From Cyclobacteriaceae bacterium (lineage in GTDB: Bacteria > Bacteroidota > Bacteroidia > Cytophagales > Cyclobacteriaceae), in contig JANQPQ010000050.1 of assembly GCA_028285445.1 (NCBI GenBank), forward strand, positions 62,001 to 126,000: DNA of 64,000 bases, written 5' to 3'. The first letter of the stretch is position 1. Each line of letters starts with the position of its first letter. Both the position numbers and the translations under genes were made by a program. Shown piece by piece: positions 27,180 through 36,035 of the stretch. A model generated the notes under the pieces. The model was given only the letters and a program-made list of their open reading frames with translations, searched no databases and had not been told where the DNA came from.

Positions 27180-27856
27180 TTTCCATTACCGGCCACAACT
27201 AACACAATCTCTCCCTTTACCTTCTTATCCTGATAATTCTCTGCCAGAGATTGAAGCGTACCTTGAATATTCTCCTCATGAATTTTTGTGAGTTCGCGGG
27301 AAATTGCAGCTTTTCTGTCACCACCTAGCACTTCTGCCAGCTGATGGAGTGTCTTAGATATTCTATGGGGCGATTCAAAAAATACCATAGTACGAGGTTC
27401 AAGTCTCAGTGCTTCCATTTTCGACTGTCTACCCTTCTTTTGCGGCAGGAAACCTTCGAAAACAAAACGGTCGCAGGGCAGGCCGGAATTAACCAATGCC
27501 GGCACAAAGGCCGTTGCTCCGGGCAATGTCTCTACGTTAATCTCTTCCTTGAGGCACTCCCGCACCAGTAAGTAGCCAGGATCTGATATCGCAGGGGTGC
27601 CGGCATCTGTAATAAGGGCCAACTTCTCTCCAGCTTTCAGCTTAGAGATTAGAGATGAGAGGACCTTGTGCTCATTGAATTGGTGATAGCTCTTCAGCGG
27701 CTTGGAGATATTGTAATGCTTCAACAAAATCCCAGATTTGCGCGTATCTTCTGCCAGCACGGTATCTACTTCTTGCAGAACCTGCAAAGCTCGCAATGTG
27801 ATATCATCCAGGTTTCCAATGGGTGTAGGTACGATATAAAGAGCCGTTTCTCTCAT
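27176..27856 (-). CDS. rsmI: 16S rRNA (cytidine1402-2'-O)-methyltransferase
   Basis: A 226-residue SAM-dependent enzyme of the tetrapyrrole-methylase fold that 2'-O-methylates C1402 in the decoding centre of 16S rRNA. Visible signatures are YIVPTPIGNLDDIT at the start, AEDTRKSG, ITDAGTPAISDPG and LPGATAFVPALV. Length is slightly short compared with about 280 in E. coli because the C-terminal domain is reduced, which is usual in this phylum. It is the last gene of the DUF493 - methyltransferase - pterin dehydratase - rsmI operon (17-base spacer). Confidence 0.95.
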   Translation of the reverse strand: MRETALYIVPTPIGNLDDITLRALQVLQEVDTVLAEDTRKSGILLKHYNISKPLKSYHQFNEHKVLSSLISKLKAGEKLALITDAGTPAISDPGYLLVRECLKEEINVETLPGATAFVPALVNSGLPCDRFVFEGFLPQKKGRQSKMEALRLEPRTMVFFESPHRISKTLHQLAEVLGGDRKAAISRELTKIHEENIQGTLQSLAENYQDKKVKGEIVLVVAGNGN

Positions 27857-27873
27857 CAGGAGAAGGCTAGCTG

Positions 27874-28107
27874 TTAAGCAAGTAGTTCATCAATTGCTGC
27901 AGCGAGTTCCCGATCTCGTTCGGTGATGGTATTTCCCGCATCGTGGGTAGTAAGCTCAATGGTTACCTGGTTGTAGACATTAGTCCATTTCGGGTGGTGG
28001 TCCATCTTCTCCGCGAGAATAGCAACTTTGGTCATGAAACCAAAAGCCTCCACGAAGTTCTTGAACTCGAATTGCCTGACAAGTTTGTTGTCTTCCTCCT
28101 TCCACAT
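27874..28107 (-). CDS. 4a-hydroxytetrahydrobiopterin dehydratase (PCD/DCoH)
   Basis: A 77-residue protein from the ATG at 28107; the upstream extension overlaps the methyltransferase gene and is not conserved in type. The PCD signature E-K-M-D-H-H-P-x5-Y (EKMDHHPKWTNVY) with the catalytic His pair is complete. The enzyme dehydrates the 4a-carbinolamine made by aromatic amino acid hydroxylases; in bacteria without such a hydroxylase it may serve in pterin or molybdopterin metabolism. No hydroxylase is in the window. Spacer to the methyltransferase is 7 bases. Confidence 0.9.
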   Translation of the reverse strand: MWKEEDNKLVRQFEFKNFVEAFGFMTKVAILAEKMDHHPKWTNVYNQVTIELTTHDAGNTITERDRELAAAIDELLA

Positions 28108-28114
28108 GGTGTTT

Positions 28115-28852
28115 TTATTTTTGTGCGGTAATAATATACTGATATTCCAGGCTAGTGGCATCAATAACTATGTTAGAAAAGCCCGCACTTTCCAACTCAC
28201 TTGCAGCATCGCCCATGGCCACCATTAACTCTTCGGGTGCAACCACCGGTACTTCTGCTGACTTAAAATCAACCAGCACCAGCAATCCATCTTGACTGAG
28301 ACCTTCACGAACTTTCTTGAGGTATGCCACTCGCCCTTCAATAAAATGATAGGTATTAACAATTAGTACTATATCGGCTTCGCCACTGGTCAATAACGGA
28401 TCATCCTGCAGTGTTAGTCTGGTTTCAATTTTCTCAGATTGTTCAACAGAAAGTTCTGCTTTTTTATCTTCAATAAACTGTAAAGACCTTTGGTCTATAT
28501 CGATAGAAATTACTTTTTCTGCTAAGGGTGCAAGTCTAAAGGTGAAATAACCTGTGCCGGCGCCAATGTCAGCTATAACTTTGCCTGAGAGGTTGCCAAG
28601 CTTATCAATCACTAAATCCGGATTTTGCCAAGACCCCCGATTTGGGTCTTCGAAGCGTTTTACAAGCAAATCAAAATCGCTGGCGTCAACCTCAGTACCG
28701 TTATCCTGGGAGGTATCAGGCTCGGATTTCTGCTCCTTTGTTCCGTTGTCTGTGGTATCAGCCTGTGTTGTGCCATCATCCTGACGCGGGCTAGTGCAAA
28801 GCGTACCCAGGACAATAATCAACGCCAATATGCTATAACTTATAATCCTCAT
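28115..28852 (-). CDS. class I SAM-dependent methyltransferase with N-terminal signal/anchor
   Basis: A 245-residue protein. Residues 1-20 are hydrophobic and end in a Cys (LGTLC), a poor lipobox; residues 22-50 are a Thr/Asp/Glu-rich linker. The rest is a class I methyltransferase fold: motif I VIADIGAGTGYF, acidic strand ISIDIDQ, and motif IV DIVLIVNTYHF. The substrate is unknown. SAM is cytoplasmic, so either the segment is an uncleaved anchor facing the cytoplasm or the protein is an exported relative. The ATG overlaps the DUF493 stop (TAATG). Confidence 0.75.
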   Translation of the reverse strand: MRIISYSILALIIVLGTLCTSPRQDDGTTQADTTDNGTKEQKSEPDTSQDNGTEVDASDFDLLVKRFEDPNRGSWQNPDLVIDKLGNLSGKVIADIGAGTGYFTFRLAPLAEKVISIDIDQRSLQFIEDKKAELSVEQSEKIETRLTLQDDPLLTSGEADIVLIVNTYHFIEGRVAYLKKVREGLSQDGLLVLVDFKSAEVPVVAPEELMVAMGDAASELESAGFSNIVIDATSLEYQYIITAQK

Positions 28853-29115
28853 TACAACGAGATCACACCATCAATCTGGTTGACTTCCTCATATATCTTG
28901 ATAACCTCATCGCTGGAATTAAGCATCATCTGTACAGTGACACTGTAGTAGTTTCCCTTTCCGCTGCTTTTTAGAACAACATCGTTCTTGGGAAATAGCT
29001 TTTTTATCTGATCTTCCTTGCCTGAGGGCACGATGAACTTAAACATATATAGCGACGGCCAATCGTGCTGGTCATCGAGCTTTTTCCGGAACTCCGAGAA
29101 TTGTTCTTCTTGCAT
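28852..29115 (-). CDS. DUF493 (YbeD-like) protein
   Basis: An 87-residue protein of the DUF493/YbeD family: small ferredoxin-like ACT-type fold with the typical YMFKFIVPSG strand and a C-terminal VNQIDGVISL. Function is unknown; YbeD in E. coli lies near lipoate genes. It is the first gene of the four-gene operon ending with rsmI. Confidence 0.8.
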   Translation of the reverse strand: MQEEQFSEFRKKLDDQHDWPSLYMFKFIVPSGKEDQIKKLFPKNDVVLKSSGKGNYYSVTVQMMLNSSDEVIKIYEEVNQIDGVISL

Positions 29116-29170
29116 GTGATTGCATTAATCCCCTAGACCGTGTTGCGTAAGGAATTGCCTTATTTCGGGC

Positions 29171-31279
29171 CTAGTAAAACCTGTACCTAATGTCTTTTAT
29201 CTCAGCAGCTTCCTTTATCGCCTCGGCAAGCTGAAACGAGGTTTGGTTGTCTCTGTTTCGAGCTAGTTGATCTTTGAATACACTGTAATCTCCAATCTCT
29301 GATGCGGCTGTAATCTTATCGACCTGCAATATAATTACCCCATTTTCTGATGGGAATGGTACTGATGTTTGTCCCTCTTGCATGGCAAATACTTTGCCTA
29401 CTGCGTTTGGAGCCAATCCTACATTAGGTAGAAAGTTTGTATTAAGCTTAAGGTCAGTTGAAGAGTATACTTTGGCATCTTCACCATATGCTTCAGCTAT
29501 TTCATCCAACGAACCATTAAGCGCCGTCAGTTGCTCAATTATCTTTTCTCCTTTCAACTCATTCTTAACCTTTGCCGTTACTTCTGTTCTTACCTCCTCC
29601 AATGTGGCTACCCCTTCCTCAACCTCGTTGGTCATTACTGCAACTACGTAATTATCGTCAAGCTCAAAAACATCCGATACCTGGCCTCTGGATGCATCAT
29701 TAAATAGCCACTGTACAATTTGCCGCGCTTCCCCTAAGGAAGGAATAGACCGTTGACTTGGATCTAATTTCTCAGCGTTGAAAACGTTAAGTGCTTCTTC
29801 TTCGGAATTACGAGTAAACTCACTTAAGTTGCCAGACTTAGCCTGAAAGAGGCCAGCTAAGCGAAAAGCCTCGTTGCGGGTGGCCGTGCTTGGAGTAATT
29901 AGGCGTTCGATGATGGCAATTTTGTATTTGATATTATCCTTCGCTTCTGTGACATCCACTATGTGGTAGCCAAATTCTGTCTCGATAATTCTGTTGATTA
30001 GCCCTGGGGAGGTAGCGGCAAATACGGGTTCTTCAAATTCTCTTACCCACTTGTTGCCAAGAGTTCCCCAACCTAAATCTCCTCCTCGATTAGCCGTGTT
30101 GTCCTGGCCATGTTGCCTTGCCATAGCGGCAAAGTCTGCTCCATTCCGGATTTGCCTCAAAACATCATTAGCCTGTTGCCTGGCTTCTCTCTTGGCTTCA
30201 GGTGTATCTTCGGTCCACTTAAATAGGATGTGCCTGCATTTCGCCTGATAATCTCCTTCGTAAATATCGCTGACTTTATAGATGTTGAAAGTGGTGCCAA
30301 CTGCTTCTGGCCCGATGATATCCCCGGCCTGTAACTCTTCCTTGCGGTCTTGAAGTTGGAATGGAAAATTGCTGGCATCATATGTTCCGAAGAAGTTACT
30401 GCCATCGGAATTTATTCTTGCATATACAGAGTCTTCTTCAATACTCTCCAACTCGTCGACAATCTCCTCCATTTCTTCTAAGATTGCTGCGGTATCTTCG
30501 GAGGAAGCTTCTATGGCGAACTTCACAAAATCGAGGCTGCGCGATTGTTGTGTCTTAAACTCATCCTGATGCGAGCTGAGGTAGCTGCTTAGTTGGCTGT
30601 CAACAACCTGCACTAAAGAATCTGCCACTGAAAAGTAAGGAACGTAAAGGTACTTAACTTCAGCAGTGGTATTCTGCGTTTCATAATCACTCTGGGCTTC
30701 GGCCTCAGTGATGTAGTTAGTTTTGATAAGAAGGTTATCTAGCTTAACTCTCAGCCTCCCCGGTCTCAGTTCATTTTCGAAAAGATACCACGCCAGTTGC
30801 TGCTGGGTGGGCATCTGATCGATGTTCTGCAAGTATTCAAGCAACCGAGTTCTATCAAATTCACCGGTTTCTGGGTTGGTAAAAGCCTGTTGTATCTGGG
30901 GATTTACATTCTTGCCTTGAACCATGTCTATGACCTCTTCGGTATGTACATCTAGACCCAATGCATCATATTGATCCTGAAAGGCATGTTTTACAATTAG
31001 AAGCTCCCAGGCTTCTTGACGAATACCTATAAGCTCACGATCGCTAGGATTGCGACCAAAGTTAAGTGAGTAATTGGCAGAACGCTCCTCCACCAGACTC
31101 TGGAACTCCTCATATGAAATCGTAGTCCCAGCTATTTCACCAATATCGTTGTTAACTCCACCTAGCAGTGTAGAGTTGGGCCCAAGCAAATCGGTAAGTA
31201 CGAAAGACACAATGGCAAACCCGATGACGATCACCAGAACTTTGCCCATCTTATCCCTTAAAGTATTAATCAATGCCAT
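29171..31279 (-). CDS. ppiD: PpiD/SurA-type periplasmic peptidylprolyl isomerase
   Basis: A 702-residue membrane-anchored chaperone. One TM helix (about 13-33) is followed by a SurA-like N-domain and a parvulin domain (about 345-445; CRHILFKW, GGDLGWGTLGNKWV, FGYHIVDV). A second degenerate parvulin-like region follows. PpiD binds proteins leaving the Sec translocon and helps outer membrane protein folding. It has its own good promoter (31302-31332) although it follows the LptC-CNNM genes in the same direction. Confidence 0.92.
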   Translation of the reverse strand: MALINTLRDKMGKVLVIVIGFAIVSFVLTDLLGPNSTLLGGVNNDIGEIAGTTISYEEFQSLVEERSANYSLNFGRNPSDRELIGIRQEAWELLIVKHAFQDQYDALGLDVHTEEVIDMVQGKNVNPQIQQAFTNPETGEFDRTRLLEYLQNIDQMPTQQQLAWYLFENELRPGRLRVKLDNLLIKTNYITEAEAQSDYETQNTTAEVKYLYVPYFSVADSLVQVVDSQLSSYLSSHQDEFKTQQSRSLDFVKFAIEASSEDTAAILEEMEEIVDELESIEEDSVYARINSDGSNFFGTYDASNFPFQLQDRKEELQAGDIIGPEAVGTTFNIYKVSDIYEGDYQAKCRHILFKWTEDTPEAKREARQQANDVLRQIRNGADFAAMARQHGQDNTANRGGDLGWGTLGNKWVREFEEPVFAATSPGLINRIIETEFGYHIVDVTEAKDNIKYKIAIIERLITPSTATRNEAFRLAGLFQAKSGNLSEFTRNSEEEALNVFNAEKLDPSQRSIPSLGEARQIVQWLFNDASRGQVSDVFELDDNYVVAVMTNEVEEGVATLEEVRTEVTAKVKNELKGEKIIEQLTALNGSLDEIAEAYGEDAKVYSSTDLKLNTNFLPNVGLAPNAVGKVFAMQEGQTSVPFPSENGVIILQVDKITAASEIGDYSVFKDQLARNRDNQTSFQLAEAIKEAAEIKDIRYRFY

Positions 31280-31301
31280 TATTCTCGCTTTTACAGGACC
31301 G

Positions 31302-31332
31302 CAAATTTAGTGCTTTCGGTAGTGAAAATCAA
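31302..31332 (-). promoter_or_regulatory. promoter of ppiD (TTG-N20-TAAATTTG)
   Basis: Minus strand: TTG (31332-31330), 20 bases, TAAATTTG (31309-31302). This matches the Bacteroidota housekeeping promoter in both elements and spacing; the best promoter I see in the window. ppiD starts 22 bases downstream. Confidence 0.65.
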
Positions 31333-31344
31333 AAAGAAGAAGTG

Positions 31345-32643
31345 CTAAGCAACTGGCTGATCCGGAGGTGCAAAATCAGGGTCTATGGTTAACCTGACGG
31401 AGTCAATTCGGATATCTTCCATGGCAACGATAGTGAACTTAAGATGAGATATAATCACTACTTCATCTTGCTGTGGTAAGTCTTCATTAATTGAAAGAAT
31501 TAACCCTCCCAGCGTCTCATATTCACCTTCGGGAATGCCCCAATGGTATTTATCATTTAGGTAATCAATCTCGTGCCTGGCGCTAAGAATGAAGTTGTAA
31601 TCGTCAATCTTTTGTTCAACAAGATCCTCCTCGTCGTGTTCATCCTGGATCTCTCCAAAAATCTCCTCGATGATGTCTTCTAGTGTAACTATGCCGGAAG
31701 TTCCCCCGAACTCATCAACCACCAAGGCCATGCTTTTTCTTTCGGTTATCAGGTTAATCATTAACTCATTGGCCAGCATGGTTTCCGGCGCAATGGTAAT
31801 GGGGGTTAGAATATCTCGTAGGCTGTCTGGCTTCTTAAACATCTCAGATGAATGTACGTAGCCGGCCACGTCGTCAATCGATTCCTTATAAACGAGAATT
31901 TTGGAATGCTTGCTGGAAATGAACTCGTTTTTGAGTGTCTCCATACTGTCCTCAATATCCACAGCGGAAATTTCCGTCCGTGGGATCATGCACTCTCGTA
32001 ATCTCACTGTTTTAAACTCTAATGCATTGTGGAATATCTTAGTATCTACTCCTACAGCCCCTTTCTCTGATTCTGTCGTTTGCAGATTCCTAATGAAGTT
32101 GTTCAAATCCGTGAGCCCATATACGGGCTTATCTTCGGAATAATCTCTTTTAAGTATGTTAACAATAATGAATTTTGAAAGCTTGACAACCAGAAAGGCA
32201 ATTGGATATAATATGAAGTACACGGCGCTCATTGGCACAGCCAAAACTGTCAACATCCGATTGGGATTGATCAAGAAAATACTTTTCGGAATAAACTCTG
32301 CCGTAATTAACACAACAATAGTTGAGAGTATGGTTTGAACCACAAGGATGGTACCCTCATTGGATAATGCCTCTGGCAGGAAATTTTTAATCACTGGCTC
32401 CAAGATCTGAGCCATGTAAATGCCATAAACCACCAGAGCAAGGGTATTTCCAATCAGAGTAGTACCAATAAACTGCGCTGGGTTATGCTGGAATCTACGA
32501 ATGATACCACCAACTAGTCCGCCTTGCTTCCCCTGCAATTCCATTTGCAGCCTATCTGAGGAGATAAATGCAATTTCAAGCCCGGAGAAAAGAGCTGAAA
32601 AAAGTAACGCCAGGGCAATTGCAGCCAGGTCTGAATATTCCAT
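31345..32643 (-). CDS. CNNM/HlyC-CorC family membrane protein
   Basis: A 432-residue protein with an N-terminal DUF21 domain of about four TM helices (1-180), a pair of CBS domains (about 205-330; REGION with FGGTSGIVTLEDIIEEIFGE) and a C-terminal CorC_HlyC domain (about 350-430). Homologues export Mg/Co ions or, as GldE in gliding Bacteroidota, support lipoprotein assembly of gliding machinery; I cannot decide between these. It starts 3 bases after the small membrane protein's stop, in the lptC operon. Confidence 0.88.
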   Translation of the reverse strand: MEYSDLAAIALALLFSALFSGLEIAFISSDRLQMELQGKQGGLVGGIIRRFQHNPAQFIGTTLIGNTLALVVYGIYMAQILEPVIKNFLPEALSNEGTILVVQTILSTIVVLITAEFIPKSIFLINPNRMLTVLAVPMSAVYFILYPIAFLVVKLSKFIIVNILKRDYSEDKPVYGLTDLNNFIRNLQTTESEKGAVGVDTKIFHNALEFKTVRLRECMIPRTEISAVDIEDSMETLKNEFISSKHSKILVYKESIDDVAGYVHSSEMFKKPDSLRDILTPITIAPETMLANELMINLITERKSMALVVDEFGGTSGIVTLEDIIEEIFGEIQDEHDEEDLVEQKIDDYNFILSARHEIDYLNDKYHWGIPEGEYETLGGLILSINEDLPQQDEVVIISHLKFTIVAMEDIRIDSVRLTIDPDFAPPDQPVA

Positions 32644-32646
32644 CAG

Positions 32647-32847
32647 TTATCGTCTTGGCTTTTTACTTTTTGAAGGATTCTGCTGTTGAGCACGCTGATT
32701 TTTGCGCATCTTATATAAAAGTAAGAAACTTATTGAAATCATGAAGATCCAATAGGCATGCATAAGACCCAAAGTGAAAGTCTGATGCACGGCTATAATG
32801 AAAGTAGCTACTGCCAGCGCAAATATTATACTATCAGTGAGTTTCAT
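32647..32847 (-). CDS. small two-helix membrane protein
   Basis: A 66-residue protein, not recognised. Two hydrophobic helices (about 6-24 and 29-46) are followed by a strongly cationic tail (KSKKPRR). Its ATG overlaps the lptC stop by 4 bases and its stop is 3 bases before the CNNM gene, which supports it being a real translated gene of the envelope operon. Confidence 0.65.
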   Translation of the reverse strand: MKLTDSIIFALAVATFIIAVHQTFTLGLMHAYWIFMISISFLLLYKMRKNQRAQQQNPSKSKKPRR

Positions 32848-33383
32848 TGGGTGTCCTCAATTGTTATTTCACCGGTGAGCTTCTTTAATTGATATGAGGA
32901 GAAATCCTGGGCGGCGGTTAACCCTTCTCCCAGCAGTATCTGGCCCGGAGATTCAATTCGCACAAACTTATCGGTATATACCTCCTCTTTGGTCGGATTC
33001 CAGAACAACTCCTCAGTATTTAGCTGCTCGTTGTTGGTAACATTTTTCAACTCCACATCTCCGGTTGCTTTCCAGTGGTCTTCCTCCTTAATATAAATAG
33101 CGTAATTGGCCTTTAGCTTACCGGTTGTTCTCCCCTCTTTGTCAAAGAATTCTAGTTGTACTCCCTGTGGCATCTCCTGATTACCGTCGTCAAACTCCAG
33201 TAGTTGCGGGGTAGTTACTTTTGCTGTTACAATAGCTGAGTCGCTATGAAGGATTACGGCATTCTCTACCGACCGGATTGGCCCCTCGTACTCAATAATC
33301 TCCTTGGGACCAGATTCGTCGTCACCGCAAGATGTTAGTAACACGAGAAGAGAAAATAAAAGTATGGCAAATCGCCTGTTCAC
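32844..33383 (-). CDS. lptC: LPS export ABC transporter periplasmic protein LptC
   Basis: A 179-residue lipoprotein (GTG start at 33383, lipobox LTSC). The beta-jellyroll pattern of LptC is clear: EGPIRSVENAVIL, a strand series with FDKEGRTTGKLKANYAIY, then VELKNVTNNEQLNTEELFWNP. LptC passes lipopolysaccharide from LptBFG to LptA. The Bacteroidota form is lipid-anchored rather than by a TM helix. No lptA follows here. A terminator hairpin ends 16 bases upstream of the start codon. Confidence 0.88.
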   Translation of the reverse strand: MNRRFAILLFSLLVLLTSCGDDESGPKEIIEYEGPIRSVENAVILHSDSAIVTAKVTTPQLLEFDDGNQEMPQGVQLEFFDKEGRTTGKLKANYAIYIKEEDHWKATGDVELKNVTNNEQLNTEELFWNPTKEEVYTDKFVRIESPGQILLGEGLTAAQDFSSYQLKKLTGEITIEDTQ

Positions 33384-33394
33384 CCTATAAATAT

Positions 33395-33424
33395 AAAAAG
33401 GTCAAGGGTGATGCACCCTTGACC
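33395..33424 (-). terminator. intrinsic terminator/attenuator between the TPR gene and lptC
   Basis: GGTCAAGGGTG (33400-33410) and CACCCTTGACC (33414-33424) form a perfect 11-bp stem with a 3-base loop; on the minus strand it is followed by five T. It lies 24 bases past the TPR gene stop and 12-16 bases before the lptC GTG. Confidence 0.8.
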
Positions 33425-33448
33425 ATATTCTTTATTCTGTTGTAATTT

Positions 33449-34753
33449 TTAATCTCTTGTTCGAAGAACAACCGCCTGGTTGATCCAGCATCCAACGCTC
33501 ATGGTTTGGCCTTTGGTATAATTCCTCTCGAAGAGCTCTTCCACTGATGGAAATTGTTCCTTTGCACTTTGCATCCCCTTAGAATTACCTGCCTTTTGGT
33601 ACATATCGTAAGCCGCCAAAAATACTAGCCTGTCTTTCACCTTGTCTTCTCCTTCTCTGCAAGTTTTATGGCTATTCATGTAGAGGTTAGCAATTAGATT
33701 GTAAGCTTCCTTTCTTGAAGGATCAGCTTGAATCGCTTTTAAGGAATGGTCGCGGGCACCAGAAAAGCTTCCTTGCTTATGAGCTATAGAAGCCAACTTG
33801 TAATGCATATCTGCTACCCTGGTGTTGTCATCGGTTTGCTCAATGGCCTCAGTAAAATACTTTTTCGCACAATCGAAGTCTTCATTGGCCATACACTTAT
33901 TGCCGATGGTCCAGGCTGTTCCATAGTTTGGCTCTTTTTCATATAGCTGTTTCGCTACGTCCAAAAAGAAGGCATTATCGGTGCACTTGGCAGTGAGTGA
34001 AAGACCAAATACTTTCTTGATTAACGCCACATCATCTGGTGTTTGATCAAGCTTAGGCACTAGTGTATTCTCAATAAACTCACAATCGATATCTACAGTT
34101 GCCGTCAATAGGCGATCGATTTGGTCTTTGAACTTATTAAGCCTATCAACATTCTTTCCTGCTGCAATTTTAGTATCTAGTATACCTACAATTTTATCAT
34201 AAACGTTCAGGACTTCATCATCAGAAATATCTCCGTTGGCCTTCTTATACTTGTGCACGACAAACATATAAGCAACTAAGTTGTTGTCCCACACTTTATC
34301 TCCGTTCAACTCGTAAGCTTTCTTAAATAAAGCCACCAGGTCTGCATATTTTTCCTTGTTGTCTTTGTGGAATTGATAGGCAGCAAAAGCCTTTCTATTT
34401 AGCACATTGGCCTCTTCGTTGCAGTATTGAATTCTGAGGTCGTACATAAGCAGCGCCGAGTCTTGGTATACTGCCTTTTGTGCGGCATCTTTCTCAAGTT
34501 TTGCCAGATTCTCATAGATCTGCGCGCCATTGATGTAGTTAGATTTGTTTAGATCCGGCGCATTGGCCAGAATCCATGACAAATTATTAGCAGCAGTCCT
34601 GTAATCTCCATTCTTTTTGGCATCAGTATAAAGTGCGTACTTCGTTTCAGCTGTGGCCTTGTCCTCAGGCCAATTCCAGCCATTGCATTTCTGCGCACTA
34701 GCATTAGCAACCATTAATAGAGATGCAGCAAGTAGTAGTAGTCTTGTTTTCAT
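33449..34753 (-). CDS. secreted TPR protein of the coaX-lptC cluster
   Basis: About 434 residues from the ATG at 34753, which begins a signal peptide (MKTRLLLLAAS...ASAQ); the longer start at 34771 adds six residues before it. The mature part is made of helical tetratricopeptide-like repeats (NNLSWILANAPD, GKNVDRL, MHYKLASIAHKQGSFSGARDH). No enzyme motif. It overlaps nothing but begins 11 bases after the OMP stop is reached, so it is co-transcribed with the outer membrane protein. Probably a periplasmic scaffold for envelope assembly. Confidence 0.8.
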   Translation of the reverse strand: MKTRLLLLAASLLMVANASAQKCNGWNWPEDKATAETKYALYTDAKKNGDYRTAANNLSWILANAPDLNKSNYINGAQIYENLAKLEKDAAQKAVYQDSALLMYDLRIQYCNEEANVLNRKAFAAYQFHKDNKEKYADLVALFKKAYELNGDKVWDNNLVAYMFVVHKYKKANGDISDDEVLNVYDKIVGILDTKIAAGKNVDRLNKFKDQIDRLLTATVDIDCEFIENTLVPKLDQTPDDVALIKKVFGLSLTAKCTDNAFFLDVAKQLYEKEPNYGTAWTIGNKCMANEDFDCAKKYFTEAIEQTDDNTRVADMHYKLASIAHKQGSFSGARDHSLKAIQADPSRKEAYNLIANLYMNSHKTCREGEDKVKDRLVFLAAYDMYQKAGNSKGMQSAKEQFPSVEELFERNYTKGQTMSVGCWINQAVVLRTRD

Positions 34754-34763
34754 AACCAAATAG

Positions 34764-36035
34764 TTAGTCAAATTTCCTCTTAATAAACCAGCGATCGTTG
34801 AAAGTCATGCCAAAGAATACTCTGAAAAAGTTCTCCTGAATTAATGAATTTCCTGTATTGCCCCTCCTGCCATATCTAAAGGCCATGTCGAGGCTGGAGA
34901 GCCGGCTTACTGGTAAGGACCATCCAAAATTTATACCAAATTCCTTTAATTGCTCGCCATTCACTACAAACGGCGTATTTTCATAATTAACTCCAAATCT
35001 GTAAGTAACTCTAGCCAAGTAGCTGTCAACATTCGAAGGATCGGGGGTAATATCGCCACCAATATTGATGGTGTAACTCCGGTCCAGCCCATCATTTTGT
35101 CCTTCAAAATTAGAAAAATCAGACCAATCCTGCATGGTAACATCTATACCTGCCGTCCATAGGAATCCGTTATTTATCGAAATTCCCAAACCAGCTTTTG
35201 CAGGAAGGGTTATGGAGCCATCAATATTATCTGCAATAGTGTCGGTTTCCTGGATTTGCCCTCCGATATTCCTCAGTTCGAATTGTTCAAATTTCGTGGC
35301 AGAGGCAACAGTTTCAGTGTCATAAGTAAAACCAAGATTCAATTGTAGTTTTTCTCCAAGCTTTTGTTGGTAAGCAACACCACCCGACAACATAATATCA
35401 CTGATAGAAACGCGCTCTTGTAAAACAGTATTGAAAGGCACCACTGCATTAGGTATTTGCACCGTGTTTGACGTTTCCTTCTTGATAGAACTAAATAAAT
35501 AGGAAGCTTTGACCCCAACATTCAACTTGTTAAACAATCTAAAGCCATTGGCAAGATAGAATTGGTTGAAGCCGCCCGTGCCCCTCTCCTTAATTGCTAA
35601 ATCTGCATTTGCTCCGGGAAAAGGACTAACAGTTTCGAAATTGTAATTTACTCTGCTGTAAGGGTTGAGCCCTACGCCCAAAGTCCATTTACCTGGCTTC
35701 AATGGAAAAGCTGTTGCAAAGTAATTGAGGTTTACTGCTCCATTCTCTTCCTTAAGATCATCCTGTCGAACTGTTTTGTATTCTCCTAAAAAGCCAGCCT
35801 GGTAAACAGTAACCACATTGAAAGTAAGTAAGGCTGGATTAAGCGAGTTTAGGTACCAGGTTTCGCCCTTACTTAATCCCACGCTGCCTCTTCCAACCAG
35901 ATTGGCCGAAGCCTGAGATTGAAGGTCGCCAATTCCTAACGAGGAATAAGTCGAAAGAGAGACTTGAGAAAATGATAAGTGACTGACAAACAGTGCTCCC
36001 AGTGCAAACCCTAATATCTTATCTATCTTGAGCAT
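34764..36035 (-). CDS. outer membrane beta-barrel protein (FadL/porin-like)
   Basis: A 423-residue protein with signal peptide (cleavage near LSFSQ) and alternating amphipathic strands of a barrel, with the N-terminal YSSLGIGDL and NPALLTF pieces seen in FadL/TodX-like Bacteroidota proteins, and a C-terminal strand FGMTFNDRWFIKRKFD ending near an aromatic residue. Cargo is unknown. It overlaps the coaX 3' end by 17 bases, so translation is coupled to a CoA biosynthesis gene. Confidence 0.78.
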   Translation of the reverse strand: MLKIDKILGFALGALFVSHLSFSQVSLSTYSSLGIGDLQSQASANLVGRGSVGLSKGETWYLNSLNPALLTFNVVTVYQAGFLGEYKTVRQDDLKEENGAVNLNYFATAFPLKPGKWTLGVGLNPYSRVNYNFETVSPFPGANADLAIKERGTGGFNQFYLANGFRLFNKLNVGVKASYLFSSIKKETSNTVQIPNAVVPFNTVLQERVSISDIMLSGGVAYQQKLGEKLQLNLGFTYDTETVASATKFEQFELRNIGGQIQETDTIADNIDGSITLPAKAGLGISINNGFLWTAGIDVTMQDWSDFSNFEGQNDGLDRSYTINIGGDITPDPSNVDSYLARVTYRFGVNYENTPFVVNGEQLKEFGINFGWSLPVSRLSSLDMAFRYGRRGNTGNSLIQENFFRVFFGMTFNDRWFIKRKFD

